Of a stretch of DNA of 64,000 nucleotides, positions 11,258 through 21,880 are shown piece after piece. The translations under genes and the position numbers were made by a program. The notes below the pieces were generated by a model. The model was not told the DNA's origin. It was given only the letters and a program-made list of their open reading frames with translations, and did not search any database. Within the stretch, counting starts at the first letter, position 1, and every line of letters begins with the position of its first letter. Source of the stretch: Corallium rubrum. Lineage: Eukaryota > Cnidaria > Anthozoa > Scleralcyonacea > Coralliidae. The stretch is taken from contig OZ036002.1 of the NCBI GenBank assembly GCA_964035015.1, positions 742,501 to 806,500 of the forward strand, in the 5' to 3' direction.

Positions 11258-11869
11258 CGTTCACATGCAAGACATTTGTTTTACGCATACGTAGCTAATC
11301 CAAGGTTGACCTGGATTAGGATCCAGTCGACAGCCGCAATTTCCAATCGTGACTAGCGGAAAATGTTCATCTTTATCCTATCATGTATCCTGCTGGAACT
11401 CGGATTCTCTAATCTTTATGAACGAGGCCACTTAAACAAACTTCTTCTTGAGAGCAGACAACAAACGAGTAGGTTTCTTTGTTTTACATTACGTTAAAAG
11501 GTTGTTACATACGAGGCTTTATAAAGTCGGCGTTCTTTATAATGTTCGGCGTAGGAAGTGATTGTGTTGAAACACATTATACAAATCGAAATATGCTATT
11601 TTAACATTTCGGCAGTAGACCAACCTTGCTATATGATGTTATAAAGAATTGTGCAGACGGACGTGAGTGTTATCTGCCTTGGTGCCAAACGGCCGTTTGG
11701 TGCCTGTATAATTTGGGGCCAGTTTTGGGGTCAGATTTGGGGCCAAGCAAAACATTTTATACCAGGCCTTTCACAATTTCGGTCTGCCGCTCGACGTTAA
11801 AAAGAGAGGCCTGGGAACCAGGCTTGCTGATCCGTATACTGACCTAATAATACACAATAGATCGTTTTC
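11258..11869. other. Gap without recognised gene
   Basis: Nothing coding is visible. Around 11685-11750 there is a GC-richer stretch with a short palindrome (CCAAACGGCCGTTTGG) and GGGGCCA repeats. A GCCTGGGAACCAGGC palindrome lies near 11809-11824. Confidence 0.4.
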
Positions 11870-12021
11870 ACCTGACGTCACGGCGGCCATATTGGTGTAC
11901 CGAAACAATGAAATAGCGGCCATATTGGTGTACCATTAGTGTACAGCGCTATTCTTATTCAAATATTTCGTATTGTTTTACCACCCCCATGGGTCCACCG
12001 ATTACGTGAGTGAAAACGATC
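11870..12021. mobile_element. Short MITE containing minisatellite unit
   Basis: The termini GATCGTTTTCAC and GTGAAAACGATC form an inverted pair. Internally it has two copies of GGCCATATTGGTGTACC and the sequence CAAATATTTCGTATTGTTTT. A close relative lies at about 58935-59100 in opposite orientation. No clear target duplication is seen. Confidence 0.6.
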
Positions 12022-12443
12022 CATTGCCTGATTGGCGCCATCAATAAGCGACCCGCATCCAATCGACATTTTGCGAGCTTCATTTTCTGATGTGACTTTG
12101 GTCAGCAATGGTCGATCGTTTGAGATCAGTGAGTCATACAGAATATATATGTGGGTCATCACCTACCTATACTAAGAAGGCTTCTGATTGGTTTAGATAA
12201 CCTACCCCGACACCAAACCCTAATCAGTAAGGAACATGGGAACGAGTTGATAATTGACAATGTGATTGGTTACTTATAGCAAATCAGAAAACTCGTTCAT
12301 ATTAGGTAGGTCTTTGCTGGAATTTGTTGACAACAATCTCGTTCCCAGAGCCTTCGCTGCGCAGAAACCAAGGTTCTGGGGTAATCATCACCGGCAACAA
12401 CTGGTTTGAGTCACCATAGAGTCACGGTGAACTCTATATATAC
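12022..12443. other. Gap with foldback-end remnants
   Basis: No gene is seen. CTACCTATACTAAGAAGG (about 12164) and ATATTAGGTAGG (about 12299) are loosely inverted. AATCTCGTTCCCAGAGCC near 12336 is an isolated Mutator-like terminus. Confidence 0.35.
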
Positions 12444-12788
12444 CAGGGACGTAGTCAGGATTTTGAAAGGGGGGGAGAAGAAATGAAAATAAATTTTTAG
12501 GGGGTTCAGGGGCATGCTCCCCCGGGAAATTTTGAAATCGAGAGTCGCTGAAATGCCATTTCGTGGCTTTTGGAGGAAGATTTTACAGACTCTAAAGGTT
12601 AAAAAACGTCATATAAAATACTCAAAATACGCAAACGTCACATAGATACTCAAAATGCTTACACTCAGTAGATTGAGTACATTGTTTACATAATTCACAT
12701 TGCATCAGTTTTGTAGTTGCATATCTGTTGTTTTATATCTAAAGGGGGTAGCCGCGGCTCTCCTAGCTCCCCCCTGGCTACGTCCCTA
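12444..12788. mobile_element. hAT-type MITE
   Basis: This 345-bp element has termini CAGGGACGTAGTCAGGA and CTGGCTACGTCCCTA and an 8-bp duplication ATATATAC (12436-12443 and 12789-12796). It contains the G-rich tract and GCATGCTCCCCCGG motif seen in other elements here (19721-20214, 38601-39265). Confidence 0.88.
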
Positions 12789-12796
12789 ATATATAC

Positions 12797-13824
12797 CTCG
12801 AGGGCTGACTGCCAATAAAAAAGTGAGCCAAAACATGGCGGCAATGGGGAATTTTTGGACGTCAGTTCTAGTCCCTACGCGGTCATCTTGGATAGTCTTT
12901 TTTCTCGCGGCCCAACCACAGGCGGCCCAAACGTACACCCTCTTGCACACGAGCAGTGTTGTCATTTGCTTTGCGGGGAGGGACCGCGTATGCATGTTGT
13001 TCTTATTTTGTTTCTGCTTTGTATTTGTTGATGCTTGTGACTTTCCGAGTCGAGTTTGAACTATAAATTTCGGCGAGTTCCACTCACGGTCAATTAACCG
13101 CATTCTACCTGATGACTTTCATAGGGAATATTGCGACGACGACAATGTAAAGTTCAATATCTAGCAGAAACCACGAATCATTTATTAGTAAGTAGTACTG
13201 AATACTTAAAGTATGTTTTTCGACATCCAAAACCTTATAAAACTAGTTCTAAAAGGATTTCGTTGCATAGTTTGAACCAAACTCGACTACGGGTTTCGCC
13301 GTTCCACATAAAGACGTTAAAATGCTCCGAATAATGTTGTATGTAGAGCGGGAACGGAGTTAAGTTACTCTTGGGACTAAAAATTATTCATCTTCTTTGT
13401 TGTGTGAGGAAAATACTCGTTCGCGTTGTATTTGCATGCTTAAGCTCTCTAATCATTTCGGACGGCCTTCACTTGAAGCTCCGTTAAATCCACAAAAACC
13501 GCTCCATCTCGCCAAAATTGCTATCAGTATTATACATTTGTTAAGAACTTGGCTTTCGGTTCGTTGCTCCTTTGACCCAAACGTTCATCTTCGCAGCTCA
13601 ATAATAACTACTTATTGACCGATCGTGAGGTCTGTACTAGTGAAATATCGGCCCGATGTTTTTTTAGTACGGACCAAGACGAGCGCAGCGAGTTGAGGTC
13701 TGTGCAAAAAACAGAGGTCCGATATTTCACTAGTACAGACCGAACAAGCGAGGTCATATATGGCCATAAATGTTGTGAACGTCCTGTGAAAACTCGGCCG
13801 ATCTTTCTTGCGAACTAAACGAAT
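12797..13824. other. Gap with one large hairpin (13629-13741)
   Basis: No gene is convincing. At 13629-13741 the arms GGTCTGTACTAGTGAAATAT and their inverse flank a G+C richer loop, giving a hairpin of about 110 bp. The remainder is low-complexity unique DNA. Confidence 0.45.
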
Positions 13825-14205
13825 ATGGCAGACATTTCCCCATTTTTAAAGTACTTTCCATTGAGCTAAAATCCTGAACTTTCTACCCCAAATAGTATTT
13901 TTCAATTGCTTTTGTTTGACATATTGCTCAAGATCGTACGTTAATTAAGTAGTTGAATAAAAAATCATCGGAAATTCTAATACTTGTGAGAAGTAATGTT
14001 ATATTATTACGAACAATGTTACGGACGTTTTGGACGTTTTAAAAACTATCACAAAACGTAGAAACTCGAACTATATAATGAAAGCTTATAAAATGTCTAA
14101 CAACATACCTGCACGATATATTTCAACAATGAGTAGTTCTGAAATTATAATCCATCTTGTTGCAAAAACTGACATGACTGCATGACCGCTCTGAGCGGGC
14201 GGATA
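13825..14205. repeat. Solitary arm of long-TIR family
   Basis: This segment resembles the arms of 533-11257 and 24170-25334 (for example TTTTTAAAGTACTTTCC, AAATAGTATTTTTCAATTGC and CAACAATGAGTAGTTCTGAA). Only one orientation is present, so it is a truncated or half element. Confidence 0.65.
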
Positions 14206-14329
14206 CGGGAAATATCCGACCGCTTATGAACCAATCAAATTACAGGATTTCCGTATTCGGACCTCTCAGCGCTGCTGCCATATAATAAACGTTCATACAA
14301 ACCATAGTCAATCGAGATGTGGTGTGGAA

Positions 14330-14545
14330 ACTCGGCAAACTTCAAAGCGCCTGTAATGAGCTGTGATTTTATGTTGAACCGTACCTTACACCGTGCACAT
14401 CCTTTGTTTTAGGTTTATTAGTATTTAAATAGCACGGTTGAGTGATTGAACTGAAACGTTGCTATTGGACAATTCGTTCATTATACTAAAATACAATGGG
14501 GTCAGTGACCGTGCACAAAAATGCATAAAGGCGAACAAAAAGATA
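14330..14545. repeat. Dispersed repeat with inverted copy at 32872-33055
   Basis: The block containing TTTAGGTTTATTAGTATTTAA and ACTGAAACGTTGCTATT is found in reverse complement at 32872-33055 with small differences. It is non-coding. Confidence 0.65.
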
Positions 14546-15082
14546 GACCAAAGACTTTAGCTGAGTTCCCAGACCATATCTCGATTGGCTGTGTACAAAC
14601 TGAGGTGACACCTGCCGTTCGTATAGTATAACGCGTACGGCGAGAATTTTTGTGAAGCCAAAGCCGATTTGTATATATAAACGTTTCAGTCGAGCTGCAA
14701 AGAAGATGAAAGAGCAATGAATGGAAAGCCAAGTTCTTGACGAATGTATACTGGTGGCTGGATTTTCACGAGATCGAGCGGTTTGTGTATTTTACGGAGC
14801 TTTAAATGAGGCTCGTTTGAAATATTCTCTATGAAAGTTACCAGCCTTTCCTTAATTTTAGTATAAATTAAAGAGGTTATAATTGACCGTGAGTGGAACT
14901 CGTCGAAACATAGTTGAAACTTGACTTGGATGTCAGAAAGACGCAAGCGTCAACAAATGGAAATTAAGCAGAAACAAGTTAAAAACATTCTTTTCGAATT
15001 TATATTGGTCTTGAGGCTGAACGTTTGGGCCGCTGTGGTTTGGCCGCGAGAAAAAAGGACTAAGACTAAGAGAAAATAGGGG

Positions 15083-15084
<2 letters not shown>
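14546..15084. other. Gap without recognised gene
   Basis: Nothing beyond short chance frames is visible between the dispersed repeat and the GA tract. Confidence 0.35.
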
Positions 15085-15172
<88 letters not shown>

Positions 15173-15400
15173 GAGAGAAAGAGAGAAAGAGAGAAAGAGA
15201 GAAAGAGAGAAAGAGAGAAAGAGAGAAAGAGAGAAAGAGAGAAAGAGAGAAAGAGAGAAAGAGAGAAAGAGAGAAAGAGAGAAAGAGAGAAAGAGAGAAA
15301 GAGAGAAAGAGAGAAAGAGAGAAAGAGAGAAAGAGAGAAAGAGAGAAAGAGAGAAAGAGAGAAAGAGAGAAAGAGAGAAAGAGAGAAAGAGAGAGAAAGA
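15085..15400 (+). repeat. (GA)n then (GAGAGAAA)n microsatellite
   Basis: About 75 bp of pure GA grade into about 240 bp of an 8-bp unit GAGAGAAA. The serine/leucine/phenylalanine-rich frame on the minus strand is an artefact. Confidence 0.97.
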
Positions 15401-15607
15401 AACAATATTTTACGAATGAGCGTAGCGATTGTGTAAAATATTCTTTTCACCACGAGAAGATAAAATTCATATCTTCAAGCCACCGTGTAATTTTCTTTTT
15501 ATTATATAGATTCAAAGCAAAATGCCGTAAGTGACGTCATCGATATCTTCACTAGTGAGGATATGGAAAATATGTCACTGGATATTTTCGAGTAAAACAC
15601 TCGCATC

Positions 15608-15612
<5 letters not shown>

Positions 15613-15671
<59 letters not shown>
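15613..15671. repeat. (TA)n microsatellite
   Basis: An uninterrupted TA dinucleotide tract. Confidence 0.95.
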
Positions 15672-15674
<3 letters not shown>

Positions 15675-15951
15675 ATGTTTACAACACGAGCGGCCGTGTT
15701 GTATTGAATATACAATCACGAGCCGAATAAACAACTTGTGAAATGAATAAATAGTAAAAATCCCTTTGGGATATTGAGATGCTAATTAGTTACAAGCACT
15801 AGTGGTTGTATCAGAAGAGTATACATCCACTAGTGGTTGTAACTAATTAGCATCATTGGTTTTAGTTTGTATGGGGTTTACAGGGGTATACATGTGACGT
15901 AATTTCTGAAATTGGATTGGCTGCAAAGCTCATGAATTAGTAATGAATTTC

Positions 15952-15955
<4 letters not shown>
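15672..15955. repeat. Palindromic dispersed repeat, inverted copy at 33372-33710
   Basis: This block includes GTTGTATTGAATATACAATC, the quasi-palindrome ATGCTAATTAGTTACAA...TTGTAACTAATTAGCAT and AATTTCTGAAATTGGATTGG. The reverse-complement copy at 33372-33710 retains an extra hairpin segment missing here. Confidence 0.75.

Positions 15956-16020
<65 letters not shown>
15956..16020. repeat. (TA)n microsatellite
   Basis: A TA tract directly following the palindromic repeat; TA-rich targets next to this repeat may reflect its insertion preference. Confidence 0.95.
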
Positions 16021-16023
<3 letters not shown>

Positions 16024-16669
16024 CACTGGTTCGAGTGACGGCTGAGAGGGTGTGACATGTTTGATAATTACACAATCAATTCCATTCGGAAACCCCCAGC
16101 ACGGCAAACAAAAGTGTTCTTTTTTATACGCATGCTCTCAGCAAATTGTAATATAATTCTAAATTTCTAATTAAATTCGTGTTCGTTACATAACTCACAA
16201 GCAGAGTCCGAAGGAAGCACGTAACGTTAAAACGTAAAGTGGAACTTTCAAGCTAATATCTCCGATAGAAGATCACAAATAGCAGTGGGTAAGATATATT
16301 TAGCTAATACAGAAGTGATTTTCAAGAGTTGGCCTACAGGTGCGAGCAATGCGGAAAAACAATCATGGCTTTTCTGGCTAACCGGCAGGCTATAGTTCGA
16401 ATCGCGAAATAGGTTTCACGACAGGGTACAATATAGAATACCAGGCCAATCCAACGCTCATGGGTTGTGGCTACCTGGCGACGTTACTACGTAGTGATTG
16501 CGAAGTGGCAACGTATAGCTACTGAATTAACTTTGTTGTATATATTTAAGAACAATCAGGTTGATTGTGGTCCGATGTTGTGACCTGTCAAAAGCTCATA
16601 AATTTTATAGATGCTGAGGAAATATGATTTTACATACTGCAAAGCTCCTTGTTCTTAGATCACATATAG
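16021..16669. other. Gap; possible tRNA-like B box only
   Basis: No gene is seen. TAGTTCGAATCGCG at about 16391 resembles a RNA polymerase III B box, but no matching A box or tRNA fold was found. Confidence 0.3.
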
Positions 16670-16990
16670 AGTCAGGGGCTATGTCTCCATTGCATGTGTG
16701 CACTGTAATTTCAAGAGTCGTTTTGATCCCAAGGAGTCACTTCAGCTCTTTTAATCTGGGGGTGGTTTCGACTATTTCAAGGCGTCATTTTTACTCCAAG
16801 AGTTGTTTTGACCCTAACGTGGAGTCAAAACGATTCTTTGCCGGAGCCTCTGCACTCTCTCTTAGAATCATAGGACTCCTGGTGGGATCGTCTGACTCTT
16901 TCTGGAGTCATTTTGTTGGAGTGAACAAGGAGTCGCGTTACTCCTCGATAGAGTCGATTCACCAAAAGAGTCGTGTTACTCTTTGGTGAA
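16670..16990. repeat. Degenerate array of GAGTC...GACTC palindromic units
   Basis: Units of about 18-22 bp are built around GAGTC-N(5-8)-GACTC or ACTCC, e.g. AGGAGTCGCGTTACTCC and GAGTCATTTTGTTGGAGT. The unit is internally palindromic, so the array can form serial small hairpins. A second array lies at 18030-18345. Confidence 0.65.
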
Positions 16991-18029
16991 GTGAAGAGCA
17001 ATTAACGATGCTTTTGTTTATCATAGCACGCATAAATCAAATCATTCGGGTAACAGGCACACTGCAAATCGCGGTGTACCGATAAAGTCAAAAATGTCAT
17101 ATAGACAGTATATATAGTCTGTATAGATTAATGCATGCAGTTTGGGTTAAGTGATGTATACCGAAAGCATATATCACTTGAAACTTATTAGTCCGTCGAT
17201 CATGTTTTAAAGACATCGGGTAAATTAGAATTGCAGTGGAGAATAAACAAATACGAACTAATCGAAAGGAAACCAAATTTTGTGATTAACATCCGTATTC
17301 CATTTTAAATTGAAATACTCTGGACAATGCTCCACTTTTAGAAATTTTATTTCAAGGAAGCGTTTACAATTCTTTCGAATCAGGCGGATCAATCCCAGCA
17401 AATCAAGCGACGCTTATGTGACGCTTGAGTGAGGCTCAACCAATCAGAAAACGCGAATTTTGATCCACTTAATTTATTCATCAAACTATCCGATCATATT
17501 CATAATAAACATAGTCACGCTGTCGACAACATTTAAACTTTTATGTTGACGGATTCAACAGGCTTCCGAAAGAAATTACTCGGAAATTACTCGAAAGAAA
17601 TTACTCGGATCAATAGCACTAACAAAGTATGGTTTTTTGATGAAGGAATACTAGCAACGACAACAAAATTTTCCCTCATGCAAAACGCCGCTGGCGTTGC
17701 ATATTCGCCGCTCGACACCGTATTCTAATGGCAAACTTAATCGTTTAAATTCTATATATTTGTTCTAACTATATAATTATACTTTGATCTTGACTTGTTT
17801 TGGTCTTCCAACTTTACATTTTGTTGGTGTGTAAAGTAATTCATTCACAGATTTAATGCTTTCAGGTTTCCCGGCCGAGTGGATTTTCCTAAGCCTATTT
17901 TATAGTATACTGTGAAGTGCTGGACGAATATAGCCTAGCGGAATTGCCTCTGGGATTCAACTTTTGATAAATAACCACGTGGGACTGAATAACTGTTGAA
18001 ATATTAAACGCAAAGTTACAGTAGAAATG
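16991..18029. other. Gap without recognised gene
   Basis: Nothing coding is apparent. GGAAATTACTCGAAAGAAATTACTCGG near 17581 is a short direct duplication. Confidence 0.35.
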
Positions 18030-18345
18030 ACCCCATATAAGAGTAATAACGACCCCAAAATGAGAGTAGAATTTACCGAAAATAAGGGTCGAAATGACTC
18101 CTTCAAAAGAGTAGAAATGAGTCTAAAATAAGTAGAATTGACGCTGCGCAAGAGTTAAAATAACTCTCCTAAAGAGTTTTTAAACTACCCTTGAAAAGGT
18201 AAAAATGACTCTTCAAAGGAGTACAAATGACTCTTCGGAAGAGTAGGCTTTGAAGGATCGAGTCAAAACGACTCCTTCGAAGGTATCGTCCTGGGGTCAC
18301 AAAAACGACTCCTTTGAAGGGGTCGAAACGACTCTTTTGAATTTA
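18030..18345. repeat. Second degenerate GAGTC palindromic array
   Basis: Serial units such as AAAATGACTCTTCAAAGGAG and GAGTCAAAACGACTCC are spaced about 18-22 bp. It is similar in design to 16670-16990. It is followed by one copy (about 18366-18430) of the repeat unit that forms the array at 60490-60985, in opposite orientation. Confidence 0.65.
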
Positions 18346-18859
18346 CAATGTGTGTATGAAGGGGAGCGGAGGTCAGGTTATCGTAATTTTCCATACCACA
18401 AACGTCCCCGATTTGTGATTAGGGTTAGGTAACCCAAGAATATTCCGGTATAAAGCTACTAGTGGATCTTGTTACTTGTCAGCCACGATAAACCAAATTT
18501 TTGACTGAAGAGACGCAGAAAATCGCATTAATTTTGTCATTCTACAACACATTTTACAACTATATAGACATGCCCATTTCACAAGTCATTCCGCCTTTTA
18601 AGCCTGGTCTATAAGCTTAAGCGTAACAAGTCTAACAACTATAAGCTTGCGCTTATGTCACCACTGTTCGTACGTCACCCTTGTGCGTACGATCTCTACG
18701 TTTACACTTATGTCATAGTGAAAACCACATTCACCGACGATTGATGTATTAGGAAGTTTGAGTCCGCGATTGGTTTCTGTGCTTGGGCATAATGCAAGTA
18801 ATCTAATTCTTAGAACGGCAGCGCTATATGTGGACATGCTACGAACGTATTTTCACATA

Positions 18860-19150
18860 TGATCTAAATTCTAAAGCCTTGTCCACAGGCACCGTTTTCG
18901 TCAACCTCGTACCCAGGGTCTTATCTCCGCTGCTCCGCTTGAAAACGCATCTATTTTTCTCTGTTTTTTAAAAAAATCCGCGTCCACACGAGAACAGGAA
19001 AACATCGTTTTCAAAAAGTTCTACTCAGTTAAAAACCGTTTTCGAAAAGTTCCGTATATTTTGATGACCGTTTCATCTTTTAGGTGTGGACGGAAGGTCA
19101 ATCCGTAAAAAAAATTGCGGTTTCAAAAAAATCCGGATACGTGTCAACGG
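18860..19150. repeat. MITE-like sequence with GTCCACA/GTGTCAACGG ends
   Basis: The left end CCTTGTCCACAGGCACCG and right end GGATACGTGTCAACGGCC, with central TCCGCGTCCACACGAGAAC, match the style of the foldbacks at 26980-27250. Boundaries are not certain. Confidence 0.4.
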
Positions 19151-19264
19151 CCATCAACATATTTTCACATTATCTAATTGGGGCAGTGCATATATGGACA
19201 TGGTACCAACGCATTTTCACATTTCTAAACTAGTCTTTGTATGATATAGATCTAAAAACTGACG

Positions 19265-19439
19265 ATGGGCATGGCAACAGATCAACAGCGCTTGGACCAG
19301 TTGAAAGAAAAGCATTGTTTTCGCGAGCCTGATCGCGGTGATTTGGACGATCCTAGTATTGAGTGGAGGAGCGGAAAGCCTAACTATGCCAAGGCTAATC
19401 TTAGCTTTCTTTGGGGGAAAACTCACAACCACCAAGCAG
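19265..19439 (+). CDS. Exon 1 of SnoaL-like pathogen-related protein gene
   Basis: This is the first coding exon of a host gene. The ATG at 19265 (a second in-frame ATG at 19271 is also possible) opens 58 codons plus one base. It ends at CAG|GTAAAG, a strong splice donor, leaving phase 1. The deduced N-terminus is hydrophilic and ends in a KPNYAKANLSFLWG segment, corresponding to the N-terminal PPNYD-type region of plant and animal pathogen-related proteins. It joins in phase to 27760-27963 and 34197-34558, giving 246 residues in all, close to the family's usual 230-250. SnoaL/NTF2-like proteins form a small alpha+beta barrel; the biochemical role of this subgroup is not established. The exon-intron model is an inference from splice sites and continuity of homology. 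Confidence 0.8.
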
Positions 19440-19720
19440 GTAAAGTGGGATAACATTAAGTTCGGACAGGGACATCGCAAACATGTTCTAGACTCAGAAT
19501 TACCAATAGTGAATTTCTTATAATGGTTGCATTTAATTCATACTGATTACTAATGCAGGACTTCCGCCTGTATTATAAAAGCTCCTTACATTCAATAAGT
19601 GCAACTCAACACTTAATGACTCTCAACTCCCCCCCACCGAGTATGAGACGACACTTACTCTCCAACCATTGGTGAGTAGAGACTCATGTGTGAGTGAACT
19701 CTTAGACATGCAGGCGTTTG

Positions 19721-20214
19721 CATAGGCGTAGAGTTTTGTTTTCGTCTAGGGTGGCTGAAGTGCTGAACAAGGTCCTTTCTAAGAATTTTCTTGTGGGGGG
19801 CGTTTATAAAAAGGGACTCTTCTAGGGGTCTCCGGGGGCATGCCCCCCCGGAAATTTTAGAAATTTAGATTTTGAAATGCCATTTCCTGCTTTCTGAGTG
19901 GTGATTTTTAAGAACACTGAAGGTCATGAAATGTCATAAAAACTAGTTAAAATACAACACATTTCAACAATTTTTCGATGTTGTGTTCACTGGGTTGACT
20001 TATCACTGTATATGGGTGCTTTAGGCTGACAGGAATGAGGCTGTAACAATTACTTTAGCCTAACGAGTAACCTATAATTTGTGAATGGTGATTGATGAGT
20101 CAGTTGCTGCAAAATTTCTGGGGGGGGGGTGGGGTGGGTGCTCAGCCCCCCATTGAGATTTCTTCGGGGGCTAAAGTCCCTCAGCCCCCCCCCCCCCCAT
20201 ACTCTACGCCTATG
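19721..20214. mobile_element. hAT-type MITE in intron 1
   Basis: Termini are CATAGGCGTAGAGT and ACTCTACGCCTATG. The flanking 8-mers GGCGTTTG (19713-19720) and GGCGTTGG (20215-20222) match at 7 of 8. The 494-bp body has G-rich and C-rich homopolymers and GGGGGCATGCCCCCC. Confidence 0.82.
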
Positions 20215-20403
20215 GGCGTTGGTCTTGTCTCAACCCTATATGCATGCGATTGAAAAGCATATAATAAGGCCAAAAAAAGTCTTCTGTTTCTGGTCCAGAC
20301 ACATGTCCAAAATCGACGCGATGACGCGGAGTTTTTCTCTTTTTTTCCATTTTTTTGTTAAAAGGCAACTTTATTGAACAGACATGGTGAGTGTTCTATG
20401 TAA

Positions 20404-20701
20404 TACCCTGCGAGCAGAGCCTTCTTTTCCTTATTTCTTCGCCGAGACAGGAAGAAAAGTAGGCTCTGCTGTATTCGTGACTGGTTTCCATTGCGCATGC
20501 ATGTCAGTTGCTTGGTTGGTTACAATCTCGAACCCAATCCCAATCAGAGCAGAAAACAAAACGAGAACCGGTTAAACGGGTCTTAAACGGGTTACTTCGT
20601 CCTAAATGTTGGATGAAGCCAAACACGAATACAGCAGAGCCTACTTTTCTTCCTCTCTCTCAGCGAAGTAATAAGGAAAAGAAGGCTCTGCTCGCAGGGT
20701 A
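20404..20701. mobile_element. Foldback MITE with 9-bp target duplication
   Basis: This 298-bp element has TIRs of roughly 95 bp starting TACCCTGCGAGCAGAGCC. It is flanked by a perfect 9-bp duplication TCTATGTAA (20395-20403 and 20702-20710), as in Mutator-like elements. Each arm is itself a quasi-palindrome (GCAGAGCC...GGCTCTGC), so the element is a palindrome of palindromes. Confidence 0.92.
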
Positions 20702-20756
20702 TCTATGTAAGTGTCACGTTGTAAACAGCTGAACATGTAGCATCGTACATGTTTTT

Positions 20757-20828
20757 ATTTATTTATTTATTTATTTAGTTAGTTAGTTATTTATTTAGTT
20801 ATTTATTTATTTATTTATTTGTTTATTT
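20757..20828. repeat. (TTTA)n microsatellite
   Basis: An imperfect TTTA tract with TTAG variants. Confidence 0.9.
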
Positions 20829-21346
20829 ATGTATAAATACTTACGTCAAAATATTAACATGCAAATTCAATAACACATTAACACACGAACGCATGGTTGA
20901 AATATATAGCCTTCAATCAGTGCCCGCAAAGATATCAGCGCTTTTGATAGGAAACATTAGTTGAATTCTCTTTAATAGACCGATCAAATATCCGCTAATG
21001 TGATGCGCGCACTGACCGGAAACAAAATTCTGTTTTGGCCTAACCAGTCATTCAATAGAGGTGTGGTGGTCAGTGTGTGAGGAGCGCGACCCCCATACAA
21101 TACAATATTTATTTATTGTCGATAAACGTGGAGAGTGGTTGCCCATTCTCCCGAGCCAGAGGTTCGTGTTGCAAACACTCACCATTAAAATAAATATAAA
21201 TAAATTACAAGTAATTACAAGTAATAAATAGGTATAACAATAACAGTTATAAACTAGGTTAACGTTTAACAATAATAGTTATAAAGAGCAGTATAGATAA
21301 TTATGAAGGTCTATTTACAATAATATACAATTATTGGATGAGGTTG

Positions 21347-21452
21347 AGCATGATATCAAGAATTATCAAGGCCGAGGTTTGTGTTATTTGCCGAAGCCGA
21401 AGGCTGAGGCGGATAACACAAACAGAGGCCTTGATAATTCTTGATATCATGC
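21347..21452. repeat. Perfectly armed hairpin, ATGATATCAAGAATTATC
   Basis: The arms GCATGATATCAAGAATTATC (21347) and its inverse (ending about 21452) flank an inner GTGTTATTTGCC...GGATAACAC stem. Another copy of the arm occurs at 21785 (AGATATCAAGAATTATC), so this may be one end of a foldback of about 440 bp inserted in the non-LTR element. A related hairpin is at 26330-26415. Confidence 0.7.
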
Positions 21453-21880
21453 GATAACCGATTTCAATAATTGTTTTATTATACAATTATAAATGTAGAA
21501 GCCTTTAGAAAGTTTTTTTACAAAGTTAGGTAAAAATAGTAAATATTCATACCGTCTTCAGTTCGAGGTTCGCTAACTTTTTTTGCTTTCAAATACAATT
21601 TTCTCTTTCAAACACTGCTTTAAACTCTAACAGCTGTATGTGTAGTTCGCTTGTTTTTTTCTTGGTGGTTTTAGCGTCAACAAAACGTGCCAAATCCGCC
21701 GGATTAATCCGCTTCTGATCTTCACTCCTAACGACGGCCGCCATATTTGTTTTGTTCAAACCACTGGCCAGCGCGTCATAGGCAAGATATCAAGAATTAT
21801 CTGTAGGTTGTTAGCCAATCACAATCGAGATTGTATCAGTATTGTATAATAATAATAGTAATTCAATTACACAGTATGGT

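Noticed and set aside
14950..15453. Serine/leucine/phenylalanine-rich 167-codon frame
   Set aside because: It is produced entirely by the GA/GAGAGAAA microsatellite.
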